Of a stretch of 64,000 bases of DNA, positions 9,056-15,979 are shown piece after piece. Location of the stretch: NCBI RefSeq assembly GCF_026017845.1, contig NZ_CP100416.1:3708548-3772547 (forward strand), given 5' to 3'. The notes below the pieces were generated by a model. It was not told where the DNA came from, did no database searches, and was given only the letters and a program-made list of their open reading frames with translations. The translations under genes were made by a program, and so were the position numbers. The first letter of the stretch is position 1, and every line of letters begins with the position of its first letter. The DNA comes from Amycolatopsis mediterranei (lineage in GTDB: Bacteria > Actinomycetota > Actinomycetes > Mycobacteriales > Pseudonocardiaceae).

Positions 9056-9526
9056 CTAGCCGACCGGGACGGGCAGCCCGCCGAGAAGGTCGTTCACCAG
9101 CGCGGAAAGGCTGATCAGCACGCGCTGCAGCAGCGCGTTGAGCAGGGCCGACACCGGCGGCAGCGCCTGGCGCTCCGCCAGCTTGGCGGCGAGCTCGTCG
9201 ACACCCTTGCGCGCTTCGGCGTTGTCCTTCTGCGCCGTGGCCGCGCTGTCCTTGGCCGCGGCCTGGATCGTGTACCGCTTGCCCTGGGCCAGGTCCGACA
9301 GCAACGGGTCGAGGCGGGCGAGGGTGGCCTGCGTGCCGGGCACGTCCCCCTTGTCCGCCCGCGACGCCAGCTGGTCGCGCAGACCCTGGACCTCCGCCGC
9401 GGCGCTGGTGGTGCTCGACGATCCGCTGCCACCGGGCCCGCCCGCCGTCGCCACACCCACCCCCGCCAAGGTCACCGCGGCGGCGGTGACGAACACCGTG
9501 AGCGCTCGGGTCAGTGCACTTTTCAT
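9056..9526 (-). CDS. Small secreted protein, function unknown
   Basis: The 156-residue product begins with a Sec signal peptide (MKSALTRALTVFVTAAAVTL... cleaved near ATAGG), then a Gly/Ser stretch, a predominantly helical, charged middle (EVQGLRDQLASRADKG to DELAAKLAERQALPP) and an amphipathic C-terminus (LLNALLQRVLISLSALVNDL). No named family is recognised. The start is supported by GGAGGAG placed 6 bases before the ATG. It has its own terminator and stands alone. Confidence 0.8.
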   Translation of the reverse strand: MKSALTRALTVFVTAAAVTLAGVGVATAGGPGGSGSSSTTSAAAEVQGLRDQLASRADKGDVPGTQATLARLDPLLSDLAQGKRYTIQAAAKDSAATAQKDNAEARKGVDELAAKLAERQALPPVSALLNALLQRVLISLSALVNDLLGGLPVPVG

Positions 9527-10050
9527 GTCGTACTCCTCCGGATTGTGCGATGCCGACTGCGATCATGGTGAGCGCCGCTCGGCGATAACGCGAGCGGATG
9601 TCCGGGTCCCGGCGGAACCGGTTGATTTCACACGGTGTGCGGCCCGGTGAGTTACCCGGAACAAACATCGACATCGCGTGAAGTGGCTGTTCAGCCGTTT
9701 TGCGCTTCGACTACTGATCGTGATGCCGCCACTCGTCCGTGTCCGGCGATTACGATGAATGGTTGAATCGACGGGGTTTTCTTTACCGAAGGTGCGAGTG
9801 GCGTCCTTTCGAGTGATGCAGTACTTTCACCCGATCGTGAGGTTTAGGGAAAGAAATGATGGGTAATCATGCGCATTTGGCTTGGGGTCGGAAACACACT
9901 CTTAAGTAGGGTACGGTGCGAAAACACTTCTTGCGCGGCGAGCGCCTGGCTAATCTGGGTGGCGGTCGCGGGGCCGGTTTTTCCGGCCGTTACTGTGGCC
10001 TCCTCGGTGCCGAGACCTGACAACTGGGCGCCATTCGGAGAGAAGGAAAC
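9527..10050. other. AT-richer intergenic region with no supported gene
   Basis: This ~520-bp stretch lies between the start of the small secreted protein gene and a hairpin at 10051. From about 9690 to 9950 it is clearly poorer in GC than its surroundings (runs such as GGGTTTTCTTTACC, AAAGAAATGATGGG and CTTAAGTAGGG). I see no ORF with a ribosome site and normal codon use. It probably holds the promoter of the 9526 gene and may be relict or transferred DNA. Confidence 0.4.
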
Positions 10051-10089
10051 GCAGAACGTCCCGACGCCGACGGCGCCGGGACGTTCTGC
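10051..10089 (-). terminator. Long hairpin, likely terminator on the minus strand
   Basis: A perfect 13-bp stem (10051-10063 with 10077-10089) is extended by five more pairs (CGCCG/CGGCG) after one mismatch. Read on the minus strand it is followed by pyrimidine-rich GTTTCCTTCTCTCC, which fits intrinsic termination of a transcript arriving through the 42-nt repeat array. That would give the 10572-10955 gene a ~480-nt 3' extension. Confidence 0.6.
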
Positions 10090-10104
10090 GCGAAGAGGAG
10101 AGGA

Positions 10105-10520
10105 ATGGCGGTGCGGGGCACCAGGGTCACTCGGGCGGCCGGCGGGAGCCGGCTGTGCGGTACCGGTGACACCCGGAAGCCGTGGGATCGGGTGCGCGGC
10201 ATCGGCCGAGGTCAGGTGCCCGGCGGGGAACGGGCGTGCGGTGCCGGGAGTGCCCCGGCGCTCGGCGGGGATCAGGTGTGCGGTATAGGTATTACCGGGG
10301 AGCAGGGCCAGAAGCGGGCGCGCGGTATTGGTGGAGCGCAGGTGTTCGACGGAGGTCGGGGCTGCGTTGCCGACGCCGCCCAGCTGTGCGTTGTCAGCGG
10401 TGCTGGGGTGCCGGTTGTTGGCCTGCTGCGCCACAAGGGTGGCGCTCAAGCGTCCAGTCAGAACCTGATAGGCGATGTCAGCGGCACTCGAGTGCCGCGC
10501 CAAGACCTGCTGCGCCGTAC
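10105..10520. repeat. Degenerate 42-nt (14-codon) tandem repeat array
   Basis: Successive 42-nt units start near 10105, 10186, 10228, 10270, 10312 and 10354, with a 39-nt unit at 10147 and weaker units to about 10520. In the plus frame they read as a 14-residue pattern [DEK]-R-[VA]-[CR]-G-x-G-x4-[LVF]-x-G-G. In one minus frame they read x-T-A-x-P-x-P-A-G. Length changes are multiples of three, which hints at a coding past or present. The plus frame opens with ATG at 10105 after AGGAGAGGA, but it then runs antisense through the next gene, so I do not call a CDS. Confidence 0.6.
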
Positions 10521-10571
10521 AGACGGCGCCGAAACGCCCGGTGGGGACCGGCCCTACGACGTACCCGACCC

Positions 10572-10955
10572 TCAGGCGCCCGGCGGGTTCCGCCGCGGCT
10601 CGGCCGGCGGGTACGCGTTCGCCGGCGGCTCGGCCGGCGGGTACGTGTTCGCCGGCGGCTCGGCCGGCGGGTACGTGTTCGCCGGCGGCGCCCCCGCGGC
10701 CGGATATCCCGCCATCGCGCCCGGCTTGGGGCCGCGGCGGACCAAGCCCGCCAATCCCAGCAGCCCGACCAAGCCGAGCAGGCCCCACAAACCGTTGTCG
10801 TCGTTGTCGTCGCGGTTTGTGCCGTCGTCGCGGGTCTGCTGGTGCCAAGCCGGTGCCGCGATTTCCGGTGCCGCCGATGCCGGCACCGCGCCCGTCAGCG
10901 CGAATGCCGCCGCCGCGATGGCGGCGCAGCAGAGCTTGCCTGCCTTGTGGTTCAT
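10572..10955 (-). CDS. WGxxGxxG-motif secreted/membrane protein with Pro-rich repeat tail
   Basis: The 127-residue protein has a signal peptide (cleavage near ASAAPE), an acidic Asp/Asn stretch, then WGLLGLVGLLGLAGLVRR, a short WGxxGxxG hydrophobic motif followed by arginines that resembles C-terminal sorting or membrane-anchor signals. Unusually the motif is not at the end: a ~50-residue tail follows, with three copies of a 10-residue repeat of the form PPANTYPPAE. GGGAGGAAG sits 7 bases before the ATG. Function is unknown; an envelope location is likely. Confidence 0.75.
   Translation of the reverse strand: MNHKAGKLCCAAIAAAAFALTGAVPASAAPEIAAPAWHQQTRDDGTNRDDNDDNGLWGLLGLVGLLGLAGLVRRGPKPGAMAGYPAAGAPPANTYPPAEPPANTYPPAEPPANAYPPAEPRRNPPGA
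10597..10686 (-). repeat. Three tandem 30-bp repeats in coding sequence
   Basis: Three near-identical 30-bp units, differing at about one base, encode the PPAN-T/A-YPPAE repeats at the C-terminus of the WGxxGxxG protein. The near-identity suggests recent slippage and possible length variation between strains. Confidence 0.8.
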
Positions 10956-11230
10956 CCCGGTTCTTCCTCCCGTTGCGGAAATCGGTCATCCCGGGCGTAC
11001 CCCCGTCGGCGGCATTCACTCCCGCTGTCACGGGAACGGGCGAAGACTTCGCCGCCCGGCCCCGGTTTCCGGGGCGTTTCCGGCCTTTGTAAGATGGTCG
11101 CCGGTTCAAGACGGAGCCGTTCAGGGACGCGCCGCGTGCGCTCGTCCGCCTCCGGCCGTCCCTCCCTTCTCAAGCGCAGCAGCGCATCCGAGCCGGGCAA
11201 CACCGTCCACTGCCGTGGACCGGGGGAGGA

Positions 11231-11572
11231 ATGAACACTGAACTCGCCGTCGCGCCGCTCGGCGCGACCTACACGCCACGCCTGATCTGCACCACCGGCG
11301 ACCGCCTGATCCACCCGGCGGACGGCCGCAACGACCTCGCCAGGATCGTCGTGCGCTGGGCCCGCGCCTGGGTTCCCGAAACCTGGCCCGCCCGCCAGTA
11401 CTTCGCCGCGCTGGGCATCGGTGACGACGAAAACCCTTGCTACCGCGACGAAGACGTCATCGGGTGGCACCTCCTGCAGCCTCGGCCGGACTCGCTCGCG
11501 TGGCGGGTGCGGTCGGGCGAGATCGACGTGACCACCGCGCTCACGGCCGAAGCCGAGGCCTGGCCCGAATAG
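11231..11572 (+). CDS. Hypothetical 113-residue protein
   Basis: Soluble acidic protein with no signal peptide and no family I recognise. It begins MNTELAVAPLGATYTPRL and contains CTTGDRLIHPADGRNDLARI and several Trp residues in WARAWVPETWPARQYF. The start is well supported by GGGGGAGGA immediately before the ATG, and codon use is normal for the genome. A hairpin follows the stop. It is probably a genuine monocistronic gene of unknown role. Confidence 0.7.
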   Translation: MNTELAVAPLGATYTPRLICTTGDRLIHPADGRNDLARIVVRWARAWVPETWPARQYFAALGIGDDENPCYRDEDVIGWHLLQPRPDSLAWRVRSGEIDVTTALTAEAEAWPE

Positions 11573-11580
11573 GGAATTCC

Positions 11581-11620
11581 CGCGAAGAGCTCTGCGTCAC
11601 CCGGCGCAGGGCTCTTTCGC
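11581..11620 (+). terminator. Imperfect hairpin after the 113-residue gene
   Basis: CGCGAAGAG...TCTGCG pairs imperfectly with CGCAGGGCTCTTTCGCG across a short loop, beginning 9 bp after the stop codon. It is likely a transcription end. Confidence 0.45.
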
Positions 11621-11672
11621 GTACCCGAAACATTCCTTGTCCCGCAAGCGATCTATGGGGAAGGTGATCGGA

Positions 11673-11852
11673 ATGGTCTTGGTGGCCAACAGAACCCGGC
11701 AACTAACCCGATCGGACCACATGGAGCGCGGTCAGCGGCTCGCGCTACCCACACGATGGTGGCACGAAGTGGAAACCGTGTCCCGGCATCAGTACGTTTC
11801 CCTCACACGGGACGGAGAACACACCTTCACTGCCGTCCCGTTCTCCGAATAG
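11673..11852 (+). CDS. Small hypothetical protein (59 residues)
   Basis: Short basic/aromatic protein starting MVLVANRTRQLTRSDHMERG and ending TFTAVPFSE. The ATG at 11673 was preferred because GGGGAAGG lies 8 bases upstream; an ATG at 11655 is also in frame. No family is recognised. It ends 20 bp before the next gene and could be its leader gene. Codon use is less biased than in the neighbours, so confidence is moderate. Confidence 0.45.
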   Translation: MVLVANRTRQLTRSDHMERGQRLALPTRWWHEVETVSRHQYVSLTRDGEHTFTAVPFSE

Positions 11853-11872
11853 CGTTCATCGAGGAGCAATCC

Positions 11873-12250
11873 ATGCTGAAGAAGATCGGGTTCGTCACGG
11901 CCACCGCGGCGGCCGGTGCGTTCCTGGCCGGCGGCATCGCCGCGGCCGACACCCCGGACGCTCACCACCACGAGCACCACCACGGTCACCACAACGGCGG
12001 CTACGACTACACCGGCCAGGTCGGCCTGGTGAACCTGAACAACACCGACGTGCTCCACAACGTCAACGCCGTGCTCGGCCTGTGCGGCAACGACGTCAAC
12101 GTCCTCGGCGTGCAGGTGCCGATCCACGACTCGCTCAACGGCATCGGCGTGCCGATCCTCTCGCCGGGCAGCCACGAGGCCAGCGGCGAATCGCCCTACA
12201 ACTGCGCCTCGGGCGGCCTGTCCGACGGCGGCACGAGCCAGGGTCACTGA
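11873..12250 (+). CDS. Rodlin/chaplin-like small secreted protein, paralogue 1
   Basis: The 125-residue product has a signal peptide (MLKKIGFVTATAAAGAFLAG... cleaved near AAADT), a His-rich segment (HHHEHHHGHHNGG), then a hydrophobic, Asn-rich domain with CGNDVNVLGVQVPIHD and GIGVPILSPG. The CGNxVxVxG core and VPI repeats recall streptomycete chaplins and rodlins, the amyloid-like coat proteins of aerial hyphae, but similarity is partial. The His-rich insert is absent from the paralogue and could bind metal. GAGGAG precedes the ATG by 6 bases and a hairpin follows. Confidence 0.75.
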   Translation: MLKKIGFVTATAAAGAFLAGGIAAADTPDAHHHEHHHGHHNGGYDYTGQVGLVNLNNTDVLHNVNAVLGLCGNDVNVLGVQVPIHDSLNGIGVPILSPGSHEASGESPYNCASGGLSDGGTSQGH

Positions 12251-12255
12251 GTTTT

Positions 12256-12302
12256 CCGTGCCCGGAGCCGCCCCTGCGTGCGGTAGCCGGCTCCGGGCAC
12301 GG
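12256..12302 (+). terminator. Hairpin terminator between the two paralogues
   Basis: A perfect 15-bp stem (12256-12270 with 12288-12302) with a 17-base loop begins 6 bp after the stop codon. It separates the two related genes into individual transcripts. The remaining ~270 bp before the second paralogue hold no gene and presumably its promoter. Confidence 0.7.
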
Positions 12303-12572
12303 GAAATCGGCCGCCAGCGCCGACGCCGCACCGCGCGCCCGGAACACGGAGCGAGCTGCACACTCCGGTTCCGCGTTCCGGGCCCGTCGCGACGCCGGAC
12401 GGCGCCGACCCGGGTGGGACCGGCCACGACGCTGGAGAAGTGCGCCGGTCCCGCCCGGCCTGACGGCACCATAACGAACTTTCCCGGGTCCGGCGAACCG
12501 AAGCCGGGCCCGTTTCTTTCCCCGATCCCCCGCCGGACCGTCCGGCGGGTACCCAGAAGGAGTATTTTTCCC

Positions 12573-12926
12573 GTGATCAAGCAGCTCGGCTTCGTCGCCA
12601 CCGCCCTCGCCGCCGGGATGGCGGTGCTCGGCGGATCCGCGTCCGCGACCAGTGTCAGCGTTGCGGGCCACCCGGTCGACACCACCGACCAGTTCGGCCT
12701 CGTCGGCAACGTGCAGAACCTCGACGCGGTGCACAACCTGAACGTGGTCGGCGGCGTGTGCGACGACGACATCAACGTCCTCGGCGTCCAGGTGCCGATC
12801 CACGACACCGCCAACGGCATCGGCGTGCCGGTCCTCTCCCCGGGCGAGCACGAGGCCGCGGGCGAGAACCCGGACAACTGCGCCGCCGGTGAGATCGCCG
12901 ACGGCGGGACCACCCAGGGCAACTGA
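12573..12926 (+). CDS. Rodlin/chaplin-like small secreted protein, paralogue 2
   Basis: The 117-residue paralogue of the gene at 11873 shares INVLGVQVPIHD, NGIGVP-LSPG, HEA-GE, NCA-G and DGGT-QG. It has a signal peptide (cleavage near ASATS) and lacks the His-rich segment. The GTG start was selected because AAGGAG lies 10 bases upstream and the signal peptide begins there. The two conserved Cys residues could form a disulphide. It is likely a cell-surface structural protein, inferred from resemblance to rodlins and chaplins only. Confidence 0.75.
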   Translation: MIKQLGFVATALAAGMAVLGGSASATSVSVAGHPVDTTDQFGLVGNVQNLDAVHNLNVVGGVCDDDINVLGVQVPIHDTANGIGVPVLSPGEHEAAGENPDNCAAGEIADGGTTQGN

Positions 12927-12942
12927 CCCCCGGCGGGTCCGG

Positions 12943-12977
12943 CCGCCGCGCGGGGTGCGCCCCCGCGCGGCGGTTTT
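12943..12977 (+). terminator. Classic intrinsic terminator with U-tract
   Basis: A 13-bp perfect GC stem (12943-12955 with 12961-12973), a 5-base loop and TTTT immediately after. It ends the plus-strand paralogue and touches the stop of the convergent transporter gene. Confidence 0.85.
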
Positions 12978-12978
12978 G

Positions 12979-14076
12979 TCACGTCCGGTCGAGCCGGTGC
13001 ACCGCCACTTCCCGCACGACGAGCAGGACCGCGGCCGCGACCGGCACCGCGACGAACGCGCCGACGACGCCGAGCAGCGCGTACCCGAGCAGCACCGCGA
13101 CGACCGTGACGAGCGCCGGGATCCGCACGGCGCGGCCGACGATCTTCGGCAGCAGCACGTAGTCCTCCACCACCCGGTAGCCGACGAAGAACCCGAGCGT
13201 CGCGAGCCCGACCGGCACCGACACGGTGAGCGCGACGAGGGTGGTGCCGGCCCCGGCCGCCACCGAACCCGCCACCGGCACCAGGTCGAGCACGGCGACG
13301 AGCACGGCGAGCACCAGCGGGTAGGGGACGCCGAACGCCGACAGCCAGGCGAAGGTCGCCGCTCCCGCGATCAACGACACCGCGACGTTGCCGACGAGGT
13401 ACGCGCCGACCTTCCGGAAGACCGCGTCGCCGATCAGGATCACCCGCGGCCGCCGCGACCGCGGGGCCAGCCGGTAGAGCGCGGTGCGGATCCGCGGGAA
13501 GTCGGCGACGAAGTAGGTGGCGAGCACCACGACGATCACGGCGTCGCCGAGCAGCGCCGCGAGCGATTTGGCCACATCGGACAGCTGCACGGACCGCACG
13601 GCGGCTTCGAGGCCGAAGGTTTCGTTGGCGCGGCCCAGCAGGGTGCCGTGGTCGCGCAGCAGGGTCAGGTACCGCGGAGCGCCGTTCCGCAGCTGCGTCG
13701 CCTGATCGGCCAGGGGCACGGCGGCCGCGGCGACGGTGCCGCCGAGGACGGCCAGCCCGGTCACGACGACCACCGCGGCGGCGAGGGCGCGGGGCATCCG
13801 GCGCGCGAGCCGGGCGGTCACCGGCTCGAGCCCCACCGCGAGGAAGAACGCGATGCCGACGAGCAGCAGCACGTCGGAGGCCGTGAGGATGAGCTCGACG
13901 ACCGCGACGGTGACGGCCACCCCGGCCGCGGCGAGCATCCCGGTGAAGAACGGTGAGTGGCGGTCGAGCGGTTTTCCCGGCCGGCCCAACGGTTTTTCCT
14001 GCCGGGCCGCCGCTCCTTCGGCCTCACCGACGGGGTGCCCGGCGCGGTACGCCCCGCGGCCGCTCGTTGTGTGCAT
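12979..14076 (-). CDS. AI-2E family transporter (PerM/TqsA-like membrane protein)
   Basis: Polytopic membrane protein of about 365 residues with seven to eight hydrophobic segments, including SDVLLLVGIAFFLAVGLEPV near the N-terminus and the conserved C-terminal NxxEN-like region VVEDYVLLPKIVGRAVRIPA, typical of the AI-2E transporter family. Members export small molecules or ions; the substrate here is unknown. The start is uncertain: the ATG at 14076 lacks a good ribosome site, and a further in-frame start exists at 14196, inside the promoter of the divergent gene. Confidence 0.85.
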   Translation of the reverse strand: MHTTSGRGAYRAGHPVGEAEGAAARQEKPLGRPGKPLDRHSPFFTGMLAAAGVAVTVAVVELILTASDVLLLVGIAFFLAVGLEPVTARLARRMPRALAAAVVVVTGLAVLGGTVAAAAVPLADQATQLRNGAPRYLTLLRDHGTLLGRANETFGLEAAVRSVQLSDVAKSLAALLGDAVIVVVLATYFVADFPRIRTALYRLAPRSRRPRVILIGDAVFRKVGAYLVGNVAVSLIAGAATFAWLSAFGVPYPLVLAVLVAVLDLVPVAGSVAAGAGTTLVALTVSVPVGLATLGFFVGYRVVEDYVLLPKIVGRAVRIPALVTVVAVLLGYALLGVVGAFVAVPVAAAVLLVVREVAVHRLDRT

Positions 14077-14204
14077 GAGCCGGGGGCTACCCTGCGTGGC
14101 GTGCCCGAATCCACCCGATCCGGGCACGCGGGCAAGTCCACGCTTCCCGGTGACGGCGTCTGCCTGCCGTTGCCGGAACCGTTGCGGTGTCGGCAAAATC
14201 GCCT

Positions 14205-15146
14205 ATGCGTTTCAAAGATCTCCTGCTCGTTCCGGTCGTCGCCGTCGCGGCCGCGTTCGCGGTGGCCCCGGAAGCGGCGGCCATCAGCGCGCCGCGGCTG
14301 CTGATCAACCAGGACTTCCCGGATGCGGACGTCGTCAAGACGGCCTGGGGCTACTTCGCGTTCTCGACGGGCACGAGGGCCACGCGGATTCCGATGGCCA
14401 GCGCTCCCGCGCCGGAGGGCCCGTGGCGCGTCGCCGGTGACGCGCTCGGAGCGGTCCCCGCGTGGGCGAAGCCGGACGGCGGGTTCTGGGCCCCGGACGT
14501 CACCCAGCTGGGGGATGGCACATTCGTGTTGTACTTCGCGGCCACGCAGACGACGGGCGGCGGGATGTGCCTCGGCGCGGCGACGGCGAAGAAGGCGGAA
14601 GGACCGTACACGCCGGCCGGCGACCGGCCGCTGGTGTGCGAGCCCGGCGACCACGGGGACATCGACCCGCAGACGTTCGTCGACCCGGACGGGTCCCGGT
14701 ACCTGCTCTACAAGAGCGACGGCGCGGCGACCGGGCCGCCGTCGGCGATCTGGGTGCAGAAGCTGCAGGCCGACGGGCGCACCCTCGCCGGCCCGCGCAC
14801 CGAACTGCTGCGGGCCGATCTGACACCCGAGAAGTCGGTCGTCGAAGCACCTTCGGTGGTGAAGACGGCGTCCCGGTACCTGCTGTTCTACTCCGCGGAC
14901 ACGTTCGACAGCACGGGCTACCACACGTGTTACGCGTCCGCGCCGACGCTGGGCGGCGCGTTCGTGAAGGCGGACGCCCAGGTCCTGTCGACCGACCTGC
15001 TCGGCGGCAAGGTGGACGCCCCGGGCGGCGCCGACGTGGTGGACGGCCACATCTTCTTCCACGGCTGGCTGGGCGGCGGCCGCACGGCGAGGGGCCTGTA
15101 CGAGCTGCCGATCACCTTTTCGGGTGACGTGCCGCAGCTGGGCTGA
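14205..15146 (+). CDS. Secreted GH43-like five-bladed beta-propeller glycosidase
   Basis: The 313-residue secreted protein (signal peptide ending near EAAAIS) has the three acidic motifs of clan GH-F: an early Asp in DFPDADVVK, a middle Asp in GDIDPQTFVDPDG and a Glu in VVEAPSVVK. These fit the base, pKa modulator and acid of GH43-type alpha-arabinosidases and beta-xylosidases. No carbohydrate-binding module is attached. It is remote from the main polysaccharide locus at 46-63 kb and may act on host or plant arabinans. The start was placed at the signal peptide Met; an ATG 18 bp earlier is in frame. Confidence 0.8.
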   Translation: MRFKDLLLVPVVAVAAAFAVAPEAAAISAPRLLINQDFPDADVVKTAWGYFAFSTGTRATRIPMASAPAPEGPWRVAGDALGAVPAWAKPDGGFWAPDVTQLGDGTFVLYFAATQTTGGGMCLGAATAKKAEGPYTPAGDRPLVCEPGDHGDIDPQTFVDPDGSRYLLYKSDGAATGPPSAIWVQKLQADGRTLAGPRTELLRADLTPEKSVVEAPSVVKTASRYLLFYSADTFDSTGYHTCYASAPTLGGAFVKADAQVLSTDLLGGKVDAPGGADVVDGHIFFHGWLGGGRTARGLYELPITFSGDVPQLG

Positions 15147-15224
15147 CATGTCACCCACCCGTATGACGTTCCGGTTGGGCCGCCGGGTCCCGGATATCCG
15201 GGAGCGAGGGAACGGAGGAGTGCC

Positions 15225-15977
15225 ATGACGGTGTGGTGGGGATTGGCGGGCTTGTTCGGACTGCTGGGGTGCTGCGGCCTGCTCCGGAGCCATCGCGCCG
15301 ACGGAGCGGTGGCTCCGGAGCGGGAAGACCCGCTGGCGCGCTACCCGGTGGCCCGCGAACCGGCGACACCGAACGCCGACGCGGCGCACACGCCGCTGAT
15401 GACACCGGCGATCACACCGGAGATGCTCGCCGGCCAGGCGGGCCAGGCGGGCCAGGCGGGCCAGGCAGGTCAGGCGGGGCCGGTCGGTCCGGTTGGGCCG
15501 CGGCAGGAGGCGGTGGTGCCGGAGTCGGGGAGCATCGCCGGGGAGATTCCTGCGCCGCGCCCGCAGTCCGGTGAGGTAGCGGAGCAGCCAGGTGTGCCGG
15601 AGGGCGCGCCGGTGGCGGTTTCGACGGTGCAGGCTGGGGGATCGGTGCCTGGGCCGGGGTTTACTGGTGCGCCGGTTTCTTCGGATCAGGTTCCGGCGGC
15701 GCCGCCGGCGGCGGCACAACCGGCGGTCGGATCGGTGCCGGTTTCCTCGCAGTCGCCGGGACGGCTGGCCGAGCCGGGAGTCTCCGGGGTCCCGCAGCAG
15801 CCGAAGCATGCGCTTCGGCCCGAGGCACCCGCGCCGGAAACGGCCGGTGTTCCCCGAGTTCGTGCACCGGAACCCGAAGCGCCGCAACCGCAACCGCAGC
15901 CGCGCCCGCAACAGCAGCCGGAGCCGGACTCCGGTGGGCTCGTCGGCACCATGAGGCGGTTCATGCGGCGCGCCTGA
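15225..15977 (+). CDS. Low-complexity membrane-anchored protein with N-terminal WGxxGxxG segment
   Basis: The 250-residue protein begins MTVWWGLAGLFGLLGCCGLL, a single membrane anchor containing a WGLxGLxGLLG motif like that of the 10572-10955 protein, followed by basic residues and a long disordered Ala/Pro/Gly/Val/Gln region. The disordered part includes five GQA triplets and ends PQPQPQPRPQQQPEPDS then MRRFMRRA. GGAGG precedes the ATG. The function is unknown. Composition is low-complexity, but the ribosome site and fit between neighbours support a real gene. Confidence 0.65.
   Translation: MTVWWGLAGLFGLLGCCGLLRSHRADGAVAPEREDPLARYPVAREPATPNADAAHTPLMTPAITPEMLAGQAGQAGQAGQAGQAGPVGPVGPRQEAVVPESGSIAGEIPAPRPQSGEVAEQPGVPEGAPVAVSTVQAGGSVPGPGFTGAPVSSDQVPAAPPAAAQPAVGSVPVSSQSPGRLAEPGVSGVPQQPKHALRPEAPAPETAGVPRVRAPEPEAPQPQPQPRPQQQPEPDSGGLVGTMRRFMRRA
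15432..15476 (+). repeat. Five tandem 9-bp repeats (Gly-Gln-Ala)
   Basis: Five near-identical GGCCAGGCG units in frame encode consecutive GQA triplets. They are a likely site of replication slippage in the low-complexity protein. Confidence 0.85.
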
Positions 15978-15979
15978 CC

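Noticed and set aside
10597..10686. Possible CRISPR-like 30-bp repeats
   Set aside because: The units are contiguous with no spacers and are in frame within a coding sequence.
9844..11109. 421-residue minus-strand frame spanning the 42-nt array and the WGxxGxxG gene
   Set aside because: It passes out of frame through a supported gene and through a strong terminator hairpin, and no ribosome site or start fits. The repeat itself is reported as a repeat, not as a CDS.
10105..11241. Plus-strand 378-residue frame starting at the repeat array
   Set aside because: It has a reasonable ribosome site, but after the array it is simply antisense to the WGxxGxxG gene with no stop; coding status is unresolved.
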